Of a stretch of 64,000 nucleotides of DNA, positions 30,332-42,387 are shown in pieces. This DNA comes from Poronia punctata (taxonomy: Eukaryota; Ascomycota; Sordariomycetes; Xylariales; Xylariaceae). The first letter of the stretch is position 1. The number at the start of each line of letters is the position of its first letter. The stretch lies in contig MU401595.1 in the NCBI GenBank assembly GCA_022579005.1, positions 39,164 to 103,163 of the forward strand, in the 5' to 3' direction. Under the pieces are notes generated by a model, which was not told where the DNA came from, ran no database searches, and saw only the letters and a program-made list of their open reading frames with translations. Both the position numbers and the translations under genes were made by a program.

Positions 30332-31780
30332 TTATAGTTCGGTCTCCTTATCCTTGTCATCGTCGTCGAGAACATGCAAAATAAGCCTCTTGTAATCCTC
30401 AACACCAGTCTCCATATCCTTCAACTTGATAGCCTCGTTCGGGCCGTGCGCGACGAGGATGCTACCAGGCCCGTACAAGTAGCGCGTATGATTTCCCTTG
30501 AAATTATGGATATCCGTACCATAATTCAGCGTAATCGTCTCAAACCCTATAAATAATCCGTTAGCATATGCGCAGCAATCAAGTAAGTGCGTGCGTGCGT
30601 GCGTAGGATAAACAAGATTCCCAGCAAAAGCCGTAAACGTACCATCAACATCACAAGCCGTCTCAACAACACCATACCCATTAACACAATCCGCCACAAA
30701 GGCCTCCCCATCAATCCTCTTCAACATATCCTTCACCCTCTCCGTAACGATCCCTCCCCCATCCTCCTCCGGCCCAATCGCCACCCGTCCCGCGATCCTC
30801 GCCACCGCCCATTCAGGCACGACATTAAGCGCGACCCCTCCCTCAATCGTGCCCACATTGACCGTCGTGTTCCCAAACCGCTCACTACTACCCAGATCCG
30901 TATCCAGAATGTCAATCAACGCCCTCATCAACATCTCCGTCGCGCTCTTCCCCAGCCACGGATACCCCGAATGCGCCGCCTTCCCCTTCGCCGTGATGGT
31001 ACATCCGAAAAACCCCTTATGTCCACACGCGAGCTTCCCCTCGGTCGGCTCGCCGAAAATCGCGGCCTTCACTTCGACAGACCGGTCCGTCATGTCGGAG
31101 AAATGCCGCATCCCGTCACCGGCGCGTTCCTCCCCCACGACATACAACAACATGACATCATCATCATCATCCCCTTCTCGACCAATCTTTCCTTGGCGCA
31201 ACAATTCCCGCACGGCAATAATCTGCGCCGCGACAGCAGCTTTAGCATCGACGCTGCCCCGACCGCCAATCATCGTCTCGCCGTTCGGCTCTTCATCATC
31301 CGATCGCGAGTACGGGAAGAACGGGGGCACGGTGTCGATATGGCTGGTTACGAGAACTTTGGGAGATGAGCTGCGTTTTTTATTATTCGTCTTGTTGTTG
31401 TTGTTGTTGTTGTTGTTTCCCGGCCAGGCTAGGACGTTGAAACGGGGTTTAGCATCGGCAGCGTCGTTATTGTTGCCGCCGGTCGACGGGACGGATTGTA
31501 ATTCCGTGACGAATCCATGTTCTTTGAGATAATCGGCGAGGAAATATCCCACCGCTTCCTCGTCGTATGTGACGGATGATATGTCTACTAGGTCCTTGTG
31601 TAGAGATACTAGCTCATGTCGATAGGTTGGGGCGTCCGAGTCGGTTGTAGAAGGTCGAGGTTGTGTTGTTGTGGTGGAATCTGAAAGTGGGTGGAGAGGT
31701 TGTTGCGGCGGCGGCTCAAATCCCAGCACTGTAGGGGTGCTGGAGAGCAGTGCGTGGAGAGCTACGGTGGTTAACTTCAT
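30332..31780 (-). CDS. Secreted M20-family metallopeptidase (ArgE/DapE/carboxypeptidase S-like)
   Basis: Exon 1 is 31780-30643 and exon 2 is 30546-30332, giving 450 aa; the intron (donor GTACGT, acceptor ATAG) contains a GCAC/GTGC tetranucleotide repeat. I chose the ATG at 31780 because MKLTTVALHALLSSTPTVLG forms a signal peptide; another in-frame ATG lies 33 nt upstream. M20 metal ligands and catalytic residues are visible: SHIDTVPP (His147, Asp149), GRGSVDAKAA (bridging Asp), VVGEERAGDG (catalytic Glu plus ligand Glu), FGEPTEGKL and the C-terminal His in LVAHGPNEAI. The dimerisation lid GKAAHSGYPWLGKSA is intact. The family removes acyl groups or C-terminal residues from amino acids/peptides using two zincs. 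Asn and Asp runs (for example eight Asn near 31400) interrupt the N-terminal half. Confidence 0.85.
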   Translation of the reverse strand: MKLTTVALHALLSSTPTVLGFEPPPQQPLHPLSDSTTTTQPRPSTTDSDAPTYRHELVSLHKDLVDISSVTYDEEAVGYFLADYLKEHGFVTELQSVPSTGGNNNDAADAKPRFNVLAWPGNNNNNNNNKTNNKKRSSSPKVLVTSHIDTVPPFFPYSRSDDEEPNGETMIGGRGSVDAKAAVAAQIIAVRELLRQGKIGREGDDDDDVMLLYVVGEERAGDGMRHFSDMTDRSVEVKAAIFGEPTEGKLACGHKGFFGCTITAKGKAAHSGYPWLGKSATEMLMRALIDILDTDLGSSERFGNTTVNVGTIEGGVALNVVPEWAVARIAGRVAIGPEEDGGGIVTERVKDMLKRIDGEAFVADCVNGYGVVETACDVDGTFTAFAGNLVYPTHARTHLLDCCAYANGLFIGFETITLNYGTDIHNFKGNHTRYLYGPGSILVAHGPNEAIKLKDMETGVEDYKRLILHVLDDDDKDKETEL

Positions 31781-32195
31781 CACAGCTAATTTTCTATACC
31801 TGGTGGTCAACAATCAAAAATATCCAAGGCAATTGCACGTGTAGTCTAGAAACATATTCCTATGTAATTCAGACTTCAACTACCCCTTTTCTACTTATTA
31901 TGTCATAATAGAAAGAAAGACGGGAGGTTGGGCTTGCAGATCGTGGCTGATAAGATGGCTTGGCGGGGCAAAGCTTCAGCTGGTGGTACACGTAGCTTCA
32001 CTGTTCCAGAATAGAAACACAACAAACAACTTAATTACACCCTTCTAAGGACTGTAGGTACGAAAGATGAGGTGGTACACAATAGTTCATCTCCTTTTGA
32101 CTTTTCAACACAGCAAGGACTAATGGGCGTATTTAAAAGTGTAGGTATACTTGGAAATGTAAAACAAAATAAAACTATCTCAGGGTATCTTTCAT
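31781..32195. other. Intergenic region, no gene seen
   Basis: Upstream of the M20 gene and downstream of the kinase gene, both on the minus strand. AT-rich; the kinase 3' UTR is expected here. No other feature is evident. Confidence 0.5.
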
Positions 32196-35040
32196 TCACC
32201 CCACAACTGGAGCGGGTTGGCTATCGCCTAGTTTCTCGACCTCTTTCTTTTCACCTTGATCCTCGGCTATGCTCTCAAAGATCTCCTCGACCGTCTCACC
32301 AGGTCTTTGAAGAATCGGTGTGAAGTGATCTACCTCTTCGATTTCTTCATCACCTTCGAGCAATGCACCCTCTTCATCTTCTTCTTGTATTGTTATTTCA
32401 CCGCTTCGCCTGCCTAACCCGCCAGCGCTTCCACTCCGGCTATGACTGCCCGAGGCCGATCCACTGCGCCCTCCAGAGTTGTGGGTTGAAAGCATCGGTC
32501 CTTTGAAGAGGTTACGCTTCCGTTTAGCAAATAACACCGTCGGACTTCCGGTGGAGAAGGGATTTGGCGAGCCCGGTGGGTTGTTGCTTTCCGTCGCGGG
32601 CATACCCTCGTTGAAATTAAGAGACAACGCTGGGCCCCGGACAAGCCGAATATTAGACGGAAATGAGCCCAAGGTTGGCGTCGCCGGAAGAACCTTGACT
32701 GAATGGTGCGGGGACCGTCCACCAGCCATAGGTGTTTTCGCCCCCGACATGGAACCGTTGGAGCTCGTCGAGCTGGCTTTCGAGTGCGTGTGGTGATGGT
32801 GAGGCATCGTCCGAATCGACGACAAGGACGATGACGTAGATTTTCTTCCCCGTAGCCCGGCCGAGGAGCGACGGATACTTGACCGCGGTGTTATCGGGCC
32901 GGGTGAAAGGGATTGACGTTTGTAACTCGCAGATGAGGGTACCCGGGACCCTGTAAAAGGAGCCGTCGTGAGGGGCGCCGGTACTGGCTTCCTAGACAGA
33001 CCACCCCTAACTTGCCCATGTTGGCTAGCATGCCCGTTAGGAATATTAGGTGAGCCGTTTCCGCTGCGTGAATGATGGGTGGATGCATTTCCGGGATATT
33101 TGCTAGTATGAGGTCGAGGACTCGGGTTGTTGGGCGACTTCCCGCCAAAGTGACCATCTTTGGCTCCCAGGTTCGGTGTGGAAACGCTGCCGCGCTTAGT
33201 TAACCTATGTTTCCTTGTACTCTCCACGATCCAGTGGGTCCAATTCTTCCATGTTGCGACAATGGCTTGTGATGTATTCTTGCGCACTTTTTGGGAAATG
33301 TTCTGCTTCGCGCCATTGTGGTTTTCAAATGCACCCGCATTGGTGACGAGATGCAACGTTGAGCCTCGGGACCTTGCGCTTCTGAGGATCCCTTCCTTTG
33401 GAGGTGGCAACGGCCGCCGTTGCCGAGAGGAACTGGCCGATCTCGGGCCTTTGTCTATCGGCAAAGGCGGGACGGGTTCGGTGTAGTGGCCTTTCTCCCT
33501 AGACTCGGGAAGGTCAGGCAAGTCCGTCATCGTGAAATCAGCATAATGGGCGCTCCTCCTTTCCGCCCGACCTCGTGTTCTAGGCAAGGGGGGCTCCCCA
33601 GCTCGGTTCCCACCATGTCCGCTTGCGTCCTCGTCTAGAATCGGTGCCATTCTTTCAAGCTTGCTGGAAGCTGCTGAAAAGCGTCGCGAACTTCTATTTT
33701 CCGCCTCCTTCTCTCTACGCCTCCTTTCCCGCCGCTTGGCTTTCCTTTCCTCTTTCTCAAGCAAGAGCGTCCACCAGCCAGCCAGTGCATCACATCTCTG
33801 AGCCAGTACGCTCTCGATCACGGCATCAATATCCACACCGGCGCTACGCATCCTCTCAAGGCAATCCTTTTCCAAAGCGGTAGTAAAAGGAGGGGGCTGG
33901 TGGAGCTTGAGGATCGCCTGCTGCTGCGGGGCATGTTCTGCGAGAAACGGATGGGCTAGGATCTCGGGTAAGGTGGGACGGAGTAGAGGCCGTTTGGATA
34001 ACAGAAGTTTGATTAACGATACTGCATCGCTGGTTAAGTGGTCTGGGAACTTCGGCTCTTCAGACAATATCTTCGTCCTCGTAACATTATCATCGTCATC
34101 GTCAAAGGGGAGTTCGCCACAGAGGAGTGCGTAGAGAATCACACCCAGACTCCAGACGTCTACCTTTTCTCCCGCATACTTCTCTCCCTTGAGCATCTCG
34201 GGCGCAGAGTAGCAGATGGTGCCACAAAACGTCTGCAAATAGTTCGACTTGCCCTCGTATTCACGAGTGAATCCAAAATCCACCAATTTGACGTTCTCAT
34301 GTTTGTCCAACAGAATGTTCTCGAGCTTGAGGTCGCGATGTACGCAAGACTGCTGGTGCACGTAAGACACAGCTCCCACGAGCTGCGTAAACGTCTTTTG
34401 GACTTTATCGACTGGCAGAGAGCCATGTTTCAAGAGGTAGTTGTACAGCTCGTCGCCTATTGACGTCCATTGGTTAACCTGGGCCTCGCACTGGGGCGCC
34501 GTACCGAGCTTACCTGGGCAGTACTCCAAAACCAGCCATACCAAAGACTCTGTCACGATGACCTCGTATAGTCGCGCAATGTGTGGGTGTACAAACTGAC
34601 GATGATGGTGAATCTCACGTGCCAAGTTTGAGTCGTCCTTCTTGGCCGATTTAAGCACAACCTATCTCCAGTCAGCGGCGCCGGCCAAGCTCGGAAGTCC
34701 CAGATACAGCCCACGAACCTTGGAACCGTTTGTAAGTTTGTGGTGGGCAAGGTAGACCTTCCCAAAGGATCCTTTTCCTATAAGTCTCCCAAGGGCGTAG
34801 TTGCCAACGTTTTTCAGTTCCTTGCTTGAAAAGTTGCTGTTACAGACGGGGTCTCAGTATGTGACTCGATAAAGGGGATTCGGCTATTGGCGTCGACTTA
34901 CTCGAGAAGTTCTTGGTACGAGGTAGCAAGCTAGTACATAACTTTTTGTCAGCGTCCTTGTTAAAAATTGAGCACATCTCCAGAGTACTTACCTTGGCCT
35001 TCCGTCCCAACATCTCGGCTTTGGCCATAGATGTCTGCAT
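32196..35040 (-). CDS. CAMK-type serine/threonine kinase (Kin4/KfsA-like)
   Basis: Five exons: 35040-34993, 34930-34902, 34836-34719, 34661-34514 and 34456-32196, giving 867 aa. The kinase domain opens with NVGNYALGRLIGKGSFGKVYLA. It has the ATP-anchoring Lys69 in VVLKSA, Asp156 in CVHRDLKLEN, Asp174 of the DFG in VDFGFT, and YSAPEMLKGEKYAGEKVDVWSLGVIL, so it should be active. The phrase HPHIARLYEVIVTESLVWLVLEYCPGDELYNYL and the KfsA-like post-kinase helix suggest the fungal Kin4/KfsA group (spindle-position/septation control); that placement is from memory. The C-terminal 500 residues are Ser/Arg-rich and disordered. The start is tentative: the frame stays open upstream of 35040 without an ATG until a stop at about 35192. 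One donor is GTTCGT. Confidence 0.82.
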
Positions 35041-36067
35041 ATCCCCCGAATGCCCACGACTTTTGGCATTACCCTTCTCCACCGCAGCAATGTCCCCGAC
35101 AGGGGAGTTCCAACCCAAGGATATGTCACTAGAGGGGGGTTTCGGATCCGAAGAAACGTGGGAATGGCGGCATCGGGCACAGCGTCAGGTTACACAGATA
35201 TGTTTTGCGATATCGAGGTCGAGTCGAGAGACAGCGTGGGCTGATCTTAGTGACGGCTAGATCCTGTCTAGCGGAACGGGGGTCGGGTCGGAGATTTGTT
35301 TGACTTGGGCGAGTAAAGGTCTATTACGTGGCAGCAGCCGTCGTGTCTTAGATGCGATCGTTTTGGCGCAACGGTTCAAAGTCCAGAAGTAAATAGCACG
35401 GGGCAGAAAAGGAGACGCAAGTTTTAAAGTTGAAGAGGGTATAGAAAAGACGTGTTAGACAACACCGATTAAGTAAGTAGACGTGTAGATTACGTGAAGC
35501 TCCAAAATATATACTAGGTATACGAGGGTAAGAACCATGCAGCAAAGATTGGTCTACACCATAAAGTTTGAAAGTATTAAAGTTAGAAATCCCAAAATGA
35601 AGAAGGCGCTCCCGAGGTCTTCAATGCCTGACAGGGGGGAGTGCGAAGATATGTACACGACATGATTATGATTGCCCTGGGCGTGTTGTTGGGTTTGTTC
35701 AGTATATGCGGCATGCCTGTCCAATTTGTCTGTACCCAGACAGTGTAAGACTTTAAAAATGGACGCCCTGGTGGGTCGCCAAAGAAGTTTCCCAAGCTCC
35801 CATTAGTCCACCAGGTCTTGTAGAGCCTAAAGTTAAACCTTTTGTAGCAATTTGACAGTCGTAGGTACTAAACTACAAGGAACCTGTTAGTGCCCGAGTC
35901 CGAGCGTCCAATCTTATCTTGTTATATTTCGCACTGTACGCTAACATAATGAGGGTGTCGAGACATATTACGTGTAGGTAGGGATGGTCAATATAGTGGT
36001 CCGTGGATAATCGACTACTCGTAGATACACCTCGTACGAGCATGAAGCTTGAGCTGCCACCAATAAA
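35041..36067. other. Intergenic region, no gene seen
   Basis: Holds the kinase promoter, possibly a missed 5' exon near 35041-35190 where the kinase frame remains open, and the 3' flank of the MYND gene. Short frames here are not convincing. Confidence 0.5.
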
Positions 36068-38157
36068 TTATTTTCTCTTCCACTCGGTGAATCTCTCGAG
36101 GCTACTGAAGCCGGATGCTAGAAGGAGATCAAACTCCTGCACCGCACCGGGGTCCTCGGGCTTGAGCTTCAATCGAGTCGGCCACTTTTCGACAATTGTG
36201 TTGGCTTCCTTGATGACTAAACCTGAATCTGCCGATATGCCATCAAAGTCCATCACTGACATGTATCTGATATTCTAGTTAGTTACGTACTCAATATGGA
36301 GTGTATGTCATGGTTGAGAGGTGCGTAGTAGGTACGTACCTATTAAAGAACTTGTCTACATCGACAACTATATTCCTAGCGTCCCAAATTCTGTAAATCT
36401 CTGCACCGTCGAGGCGACGAAGCGGCAACACTTGCTTCCAGCCTAGGTACTTCTTCAACAACTCCGAGTTCGGCATCTGATCTTGTGCGTTACTGCGCTT
36501 GATCATCCCCCCAATAGCGTTGAGATATATTGCAATCACTGCAGCGTGTTGGTTCTGTTTCTGTGTTTGGAGCAGACATGATAGTCGTACAAGGGTTTGA
36601 CGTGTTCCAACCCAGCAGTTATCGCATAGGTTGGAGACCTGTAATAGTAGGTTAGACCGCAATATTTGCCAAAAACAACGACCCGGGGGCAAGGGGCAAG
36701 GGGCTTCTCGTTTCGAAGCTTACGTCGATTCTTGCATACTTCTCGGCGACAAGATGTTTGGGAAGCTCTCTAGCGTCAACATTGTGCAGCTGAAAATGGA
36801 GATTCCCAGTGACTAGCCGGCGGAGAAACTTTTCGAATACCTTGCGGAGGTAATTGAAGAGCCTACCATATCTATCTTCAGACGCGATATGGGGTGTTCG
36901 GCTTACTTCATCTATCGACCAGCCATCCATCGGATCCGCCTTGTCATCAAAAGGCCAGACCCCGGGACCTTGGAAGAATGTCCTACCCAAGTTCAGTACC
37001 GTATCAGTGCGAACGCGGGATGTGTAGGTAGAGAGTTCTCACGGATTAGGAGTGCTGAACCCCGTACGCGGGTGTCCAAAGGGCAATAATAAGCCGTCCT
37101 CCCGGAACCTCTGCTTCGCGACACGCATGAAGGGCGTGGCGTCCTTGTAATACCATCGATCTCGGTAATCGGCACGCTCGGGGGCCAGCATGCTGGCGGA
37201 ACGGATCTTGCACGCTTGATCGAAATCGAGCCCGGCCGGGACATCGAGGTAACTCTTCAGTCCGAACCATTGTTCCTTGGTTAGGACAACACGGATAGTG
37301 GTGTTGTGAGAAAACTGCCATGTCTTCCCTAGGACTGTACCTGGTTTCTTCGTCACGATCTTCTCACAGAGGTCGACGATGAGTGGTTTGACCTTGGCCT
37401 GCACCCTGGAGAGTAGACTGGTGGGGAGGAAGGCCGAGTACCACAAGTGGATCATCGTCTCAGCCGTGTCGAAGAACCCGGCATGGTCGGTATCTTCTCC
37501 GTTGCCGTCATTGATGTGCGAGGTACAGGCGAATAGCAACAGTATCGCATTGCGAGCTGTAACATCGAGGTCCACGTCGTTGATGGTGATTTCGAGCTTA
37601 TGGGTAAAGGTAGACGGTAGTTGCTGGATCGTCTTCATCACGTTTCTCAAGTCGCCGGATGCTGGTCAATGTTAGATATTGCCCATGTGGCAGCTGCGAA
37701 TAAAGAATGCGGTCACCACATGGCACACCCACCAGCAAATAACACCGGAATATCTTCTCCATACGCACTTCCCTCGTTTCTCTCGAGGTGAAGAATGTCA
37801 ACCGCGGGAGTATTACCCCATAAATACTGGTTAGACCCAAACGTATTGTAAAGGTTGGTCGCTGCGGCGCCAAAGGCCCAGGCCGGCTCGCGCATCTGAG
37901 TGTCCCATGCCGGAGACCAGCTGGATTTTGCCAACGATGACTTGCATGACTTTTTGTGCTCGGGCCAATGCTGTATTTGACAATCTTTCCCGCAATACTT
38001 GGAATCATCTGATTAGAGAGCAATACGTCGCATTGTGAACTCGACTTACTGCAACTAGCTTGCAATTTCTGCAGACATGTGTGCCCTTATGAGTGCAAAC
38101 AGGACCGTCGAGGCTGCAGTTCCCGCACGATAGAGGGACTGCAGGGACAAGGGACAT
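36068..38157 (-). CDS. MYND zinc-finger protein with DUF4470-like region, six exons
   Basis: Exons 38157-38050, 37997-37733, 37661-37043, 36982-36724, 36638-36340 and 36266-36068 join with consistent phases to 582 aa. The N-terminus carries an upstream CGNC pair and the core pattern C-x2-C-x4-Y-C-x3-C ... H-x3-C (CRNCKLVAYCGKDC then HWPEHKKSC), split by intron 1. After it comes WDTQMREPAWAFGAAATNLYNTFG ... AVDILHLERNEGSAYGEDIPVLFA/ASGDLRNVMKTI, the DUF4470 pattern commonly fused to MYND fingers in filamentous fungi. The C-terminal half continues with conserved-looking Trp-rich segments (GPGVWPFDDKADPMDGWSID) and no known catalytic motif. MYND fingers bind proline-rich partners; the family's function is unknown. 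The donor at exon 2 is GTGGGT, the rest near consensus. Confidence 0.8.
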
Positions 38158-40008
38158 TGCTCGTCGTATCAGCTAAAGGTTCCGTATGTAAGTTACTACT
38201 CGTAGTCATCGACCAAGAAGTTCCGATGTGAGAAACATGGGCTTTGATGATGAAAGGTTCGGAAACGACGAGACTCGTCAAGTATATAGGACTAAAGTCT
38301 GAATAAGACACTTGAGTCCGAGCGAGCAGTTTAGTGATATACAAACAGTCCACCAGTACAAAAGAATCTTGGACGTCTAGCCATGACGGGGTACAAACAA
38401 ACATACCGGGCCACTGCATACCAATGAGGGCCCTACAACCTTTGTCATCCTCCATCGGCCATCTGGTTCCGTATTATGCGTTTGAAGACGATGTGTACCT
38501 AATAAAAACCAGGAGCTAGACGTCTTTCGTTTGTAATCCTCTGTTTGTACCTAATAGAATAGAACAGGCTACCAGGTGTCTAGGTATAATATCTAACATA
38601 TTGAGGAACAGCAGAGAGAAATGGAATCTGTATTCAACTCATCACCTTGCAATGACAATATACCGTGTCTTCTAAACCCTCCGAAACGAAAGATATGGGT
38701 AACAGAGGGCAGAGTGTTCTTTTAACAAGAAGAAGAGGGCTTGGTCAGGCGTTTGTTCACCTCTTCCTGAAACCAGGAGGCCTGTAAATGCATATGCAAC
38801 GTCATACTCCGAGTCCGGAGTGTGCAAGGTGACTTCTAGGGCTGTTGACGGCTCATATCTTGGCCTGGATGGCGCAAAGTACCGTACCTACTATCTGGTA
38901 GGCTGAATGTCAAAGTGGCCTAGTCACCTCGATTTCGGCTCTGGTGATAGTACTGGTGGTAAAACTGGTAGGTAACCCTCCTAGCTCGAATGTGGCTAGG
39001 TTTGGTGTGTTCGTGATGTTCAAAGCTAAAATGATAATAAAAACGCTGGCGTCCCAGCGACTACCCAGCTTTGGGACGGATACAGTAGGTAGTCAAGGTC
39101 GTCGCTTGGACTATATCCAGACTCTGCGGTATGAGAAAGTTGGGGAAAACTCAACACCTCCAGCGCCCGGGGCTATCGTGGACACTCACTTATATGACTT
39201 GCGCGGGTGAGATACGTGAAGTTGAGGGTGCCTGATGGCTCCCTTGAGTTCAATGTGGCTACAAGGAAGATTCTTCTACCTTGTCGATGTCGGCTTGGGC
39301 ATTGACGGTAAATATACAATTTAAATAATCAGACATTAATAGTATCCGAAGCAACAGCCCCTATTCAATACCAACTTGGACAGAAAGCGAGCGCCTATGT
39401 ATGTAGATGAATGTGCCACCTGTAGCCTATGCCGCACTAATGCTAAAGACCTACGACAGATACAACGTTTTTCTAAGATTACATTGCATGGCCTGCCCGC
39501 GTGCCTATTAAGTCGATATTGGATAGATCGAATCAGGGGTAGGTGAGGTGAAGTTAAAGTTGGAGTTGGAGAATTATTTTGATAATTTACCTACCTAATG
39601 TAAGGTAAGTATTCTACATATGGAATTACCCCTCGAAATAGCCATACATGATAATATGTATGAGCATTAATGTCAGCATAGCTTGGGTCTGTGTTTATCA
39701 TGTGTCTGTCTACCCCATGTCGGGGACCAGTAAATCGATTTGTTTGTCAAAGCCAAGGTATTTGTTTACCTATGTAGGCTAAAATGCCGGATGGACAATT
39801 GGGAAGGAAACAGAAGAGACGCCGCGCGCCGGACCCTGGATAAAATCAGAATGAACAGTTTGTCTGCTGTTCCTGTTGATGCTTGACTTTTAAACTCCAA
39901 TAAATAACAGTACGGAACATTTTTGACTGTTTTCGCATCACGAGGATTCCATTCATGTTGTTTGACAGGCTTATTCAAATCTTTCGGAAGGATATGGTTG
40001 ATGGACAT
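38158..40008. other. 1.85-kb intergenic region, no gene seen
   Basis: The MYND promoter is on the left and the P450 promoter on the right. Frames such as 38944-39210 have no recognisable motif. Several TACCTA/TAGGTA words are scattered (38880-38910, 39585-39610). Confidence 0.5.
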
Positions 40009-41887
40009 ATGAGTTTCTGGCCCTTGAGCCTCTCTATCTTGACTGTTGGCTTCGTGGCTCTTTTGGTTGATTATGGGAAGATGTTGTATTTGCGGTCTAA
40101 GCTGGTATGTAAGGATAGGATCTTCTCCGCCATATGCCAACATGTCTAGACACTGATACCCTGGTATAGCCCCCGGGCCCTTTCCCTTGGCCTATCGTGG
40201 GCAATACGTTCATGCTCCCCGACAATAAGCCCTGGATCTGGTTTGAGGGACTGTCGAAAAAGTAGAATGCTCAGCTAATTACCGTCCGGATAGGCCGGTG
40301 AGTTCAAGTACATGACACAAAAAACACACAACCTGACAAATTTCCCGAGACTCAACGTTACTGATAAAAAAAAACAGAAATCCCACTATTTGGATCAACG
40401 ACGCCTGGGCCGCGTCTGAAATATTCGAGAAACGCGCGGGAATATATTCATCCAGACCACGAATGGTAGTCTTCGCCGAGCTGGGCGCCGGCCAGGAGAA
40501 CCTGGTCAACATGTACACCATGACGCCGTCGCAGCGTGAGAGATGGCGAGTCCACCGGAAACCCATCCACTACGGCGTTGGCGCACAGTCGGTCCGCCGG
40601 TACCGGGATTTCCAGAACAACGAAAGCAGGGTAGTCGCCCACGACATGCTCAAGGCACCCGAGGATTACGTCAAGCATTTCGAGCGCTACGCCACGAGCG
40701 TGGTCTCCATCATTGCCTTTGGACGGCGCGTGGAGGGCTGGGACGATCCGATCATTACCGAGGTCATCGCCACGATGCATCTGGCAGCAGACCTCAACGT
40801 GCCCGGGAAGAAGTTCCCCATGCTTATGGAGACGTTCCCGTTCCTTGCTCGCCTCCCCAATGTCATCGCTCCATGGAAGTACGGGCTGGGGAAGAAACGA
40901 TCGTTTCATTTCTTCTATGCCCTGGCGGACGAGGCGGCTAAAAAGGAGGGTCACGCGGATTCGTTTGCAAACCATCTGTTCTCCGAGCGGCCCAAGCATA
41001 ATCTTGCCGAGGGAGAAATCTCCGCGCTGACGGGGAACCTCTTTGGAGCTGGGTCGGACACTAGCAGCAGTACTCTGATTACTTTTGTTCTTGCATGCTG
41101 TGCATTCCCGGAAACCCTCGTACCAGCTTGGGAAGAACTAGACCGCGTGGTCGGGCCGCATAGGAGCCCCGAGTGGGACGACGAAGAGAAGCTTCCGTAT
41201 GTCAAAGCGTTTGTTAAAGAGGTTCTTCGATGGCGGTCGGTGGCCATCATCGGCGGGCAACCCCACGCGCCGACGCAGGACGATTACTACAAGGGATGGC
41301 TGATACCAAAAGGCGCATGGATCCAAGGTAATGTCTGGGCCATCCATCACCACGAACGAGAGTTCCCGGAACCAGATCGCTTTCACCCCAACCGCTTTAT
41401 GCCGGGACACCCTGACAGCCGGCCGTTCCCGGGCGAGAAGGGGTACATGACCTTTGGCTGGGGCCGCAGAGTATGCTCAGGACAAGCCCTAGCGGAGCAA
41501 GGAACCTGGATCACTGTGGCTAGAACGCTATGGGGGTTCAGCATCCAAAAGAAAAGGGACGCCAGCGGCAAGCCTATCGAAGTGGATATCTTCAACTACA
41601 CGTTAGTACCTTTTTCCCAGGGGATCTTGTAGTATGTTGATGTGACTTGGAAAATGTGACGGCTGACGTGTGACGTTTCTAGAAATGGTCTAAATATGCG
41701 GCCTCAACCGTTCGAATGCAGCATCACCCCGCGAAGTGAGGAGATTGGCAAGACAATCGAGCGAGAGGGCAGACAAGCGTTGGAGGAGCTGGAGTATTAC
41801 CGAGGCGAGACGAAATATCGTATGTCGACATTTTATAGCCGAAATGACCTCGCGATGGATCTTTACGGCGATACTAAGCAACACTAG
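40009..41887 (+). pseudogene. Cytochrome P450 with one in-frame stop codon; otherwise intact
   Basis: Exons 40009-40104, 40170-40297, 40378-41601 and 41683-41887 join with consistent phases to 551 codons including the final stop. The product has an N-terminal membrane anchor (MSFWPLSLSILTVGFVALLV), the hinge PPGPFPWPIVGN, an I-helix AG.DT (FGAGSDTSSST), the ExxR motif in KEVLRWR and the heme loop FGWGRRVCSG. It is thus a microsomal E-class group I enzyme resembling fungal O-methylsterigmatocystin-oxidoreductase-type P450s. Exon 2 contains TAG at 40263-40265, right after FEGLSKK, while the following codons NAQLITVRIG and the next exon RNPTIWINDAW continue the family pattern perfectly. No workable splice removes the stop. 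The last intron has donor GTTAGT. Either a recent pseudogene, a strain allele, a base error or readthrough. Confidence 0.8.
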
Positions 41888-42387
41888 GTAGCCAGCTAGC
41901 AAGACATACAAGACATACAGCGAAGAGAGAAGTATTCGTTGACCGTCAAGGACAAGTGATATCACCGGGTTTCTTCAAATTGGTGTACGAGTACGGCAAA
42001 AAAGGTATAACGCAGTACCACGTGATGCGATATCGAAGAGAATATTGTGCATCGCTAAGAAAAACCTATAGAAATAGGTTTAAACTCCATGCGGGACGAT
42101 GGCGGAGTCGACAATGGGGTGTTCGAAACAAACAAGGTGTAATAGATTAAAAGTTGGAATGCGTATGTAGAAACATGAAGCAGTGCCTTGGCCTGTTTTT
42201 CTGGTTTATGTAAAAGAGTAACCAAAGCGGGGATAAACCGAAGCTATGACAGACCATTTAGCACCCTCTCAATCAAGCCCGGCCCTAATCAATCGGACCC
42301 GAAGTCTGTAAATGAATTACTAAAGACAAATTCTCAGAGCCTTTCATTCCTTTCATTAACAACTACCATACCAAGTGGATAGTACTA
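41888..42387. other. Intergenic region, no gene seen
   Basis: P450 3' flank and promoter of the Rossmann-fold gene. Small frames (41956-42150, 42188-42382) look random. Confidence 0.5.

Noticed and set aside
30587..31369. 260-codon plus-strand frame rich in Arg/His/Pro
   Set aside because: It is the antisense of the M20 peptidase, whose catalytic motifs are on the other strand.
40262..40293. Mini-intron (GTAGAA...ATAG) that would remove the P450 stop
   Set aside because: 32 nt is below the practical size for fungal introns, it would break the frame with the next exon, and it would delete conserved residues.
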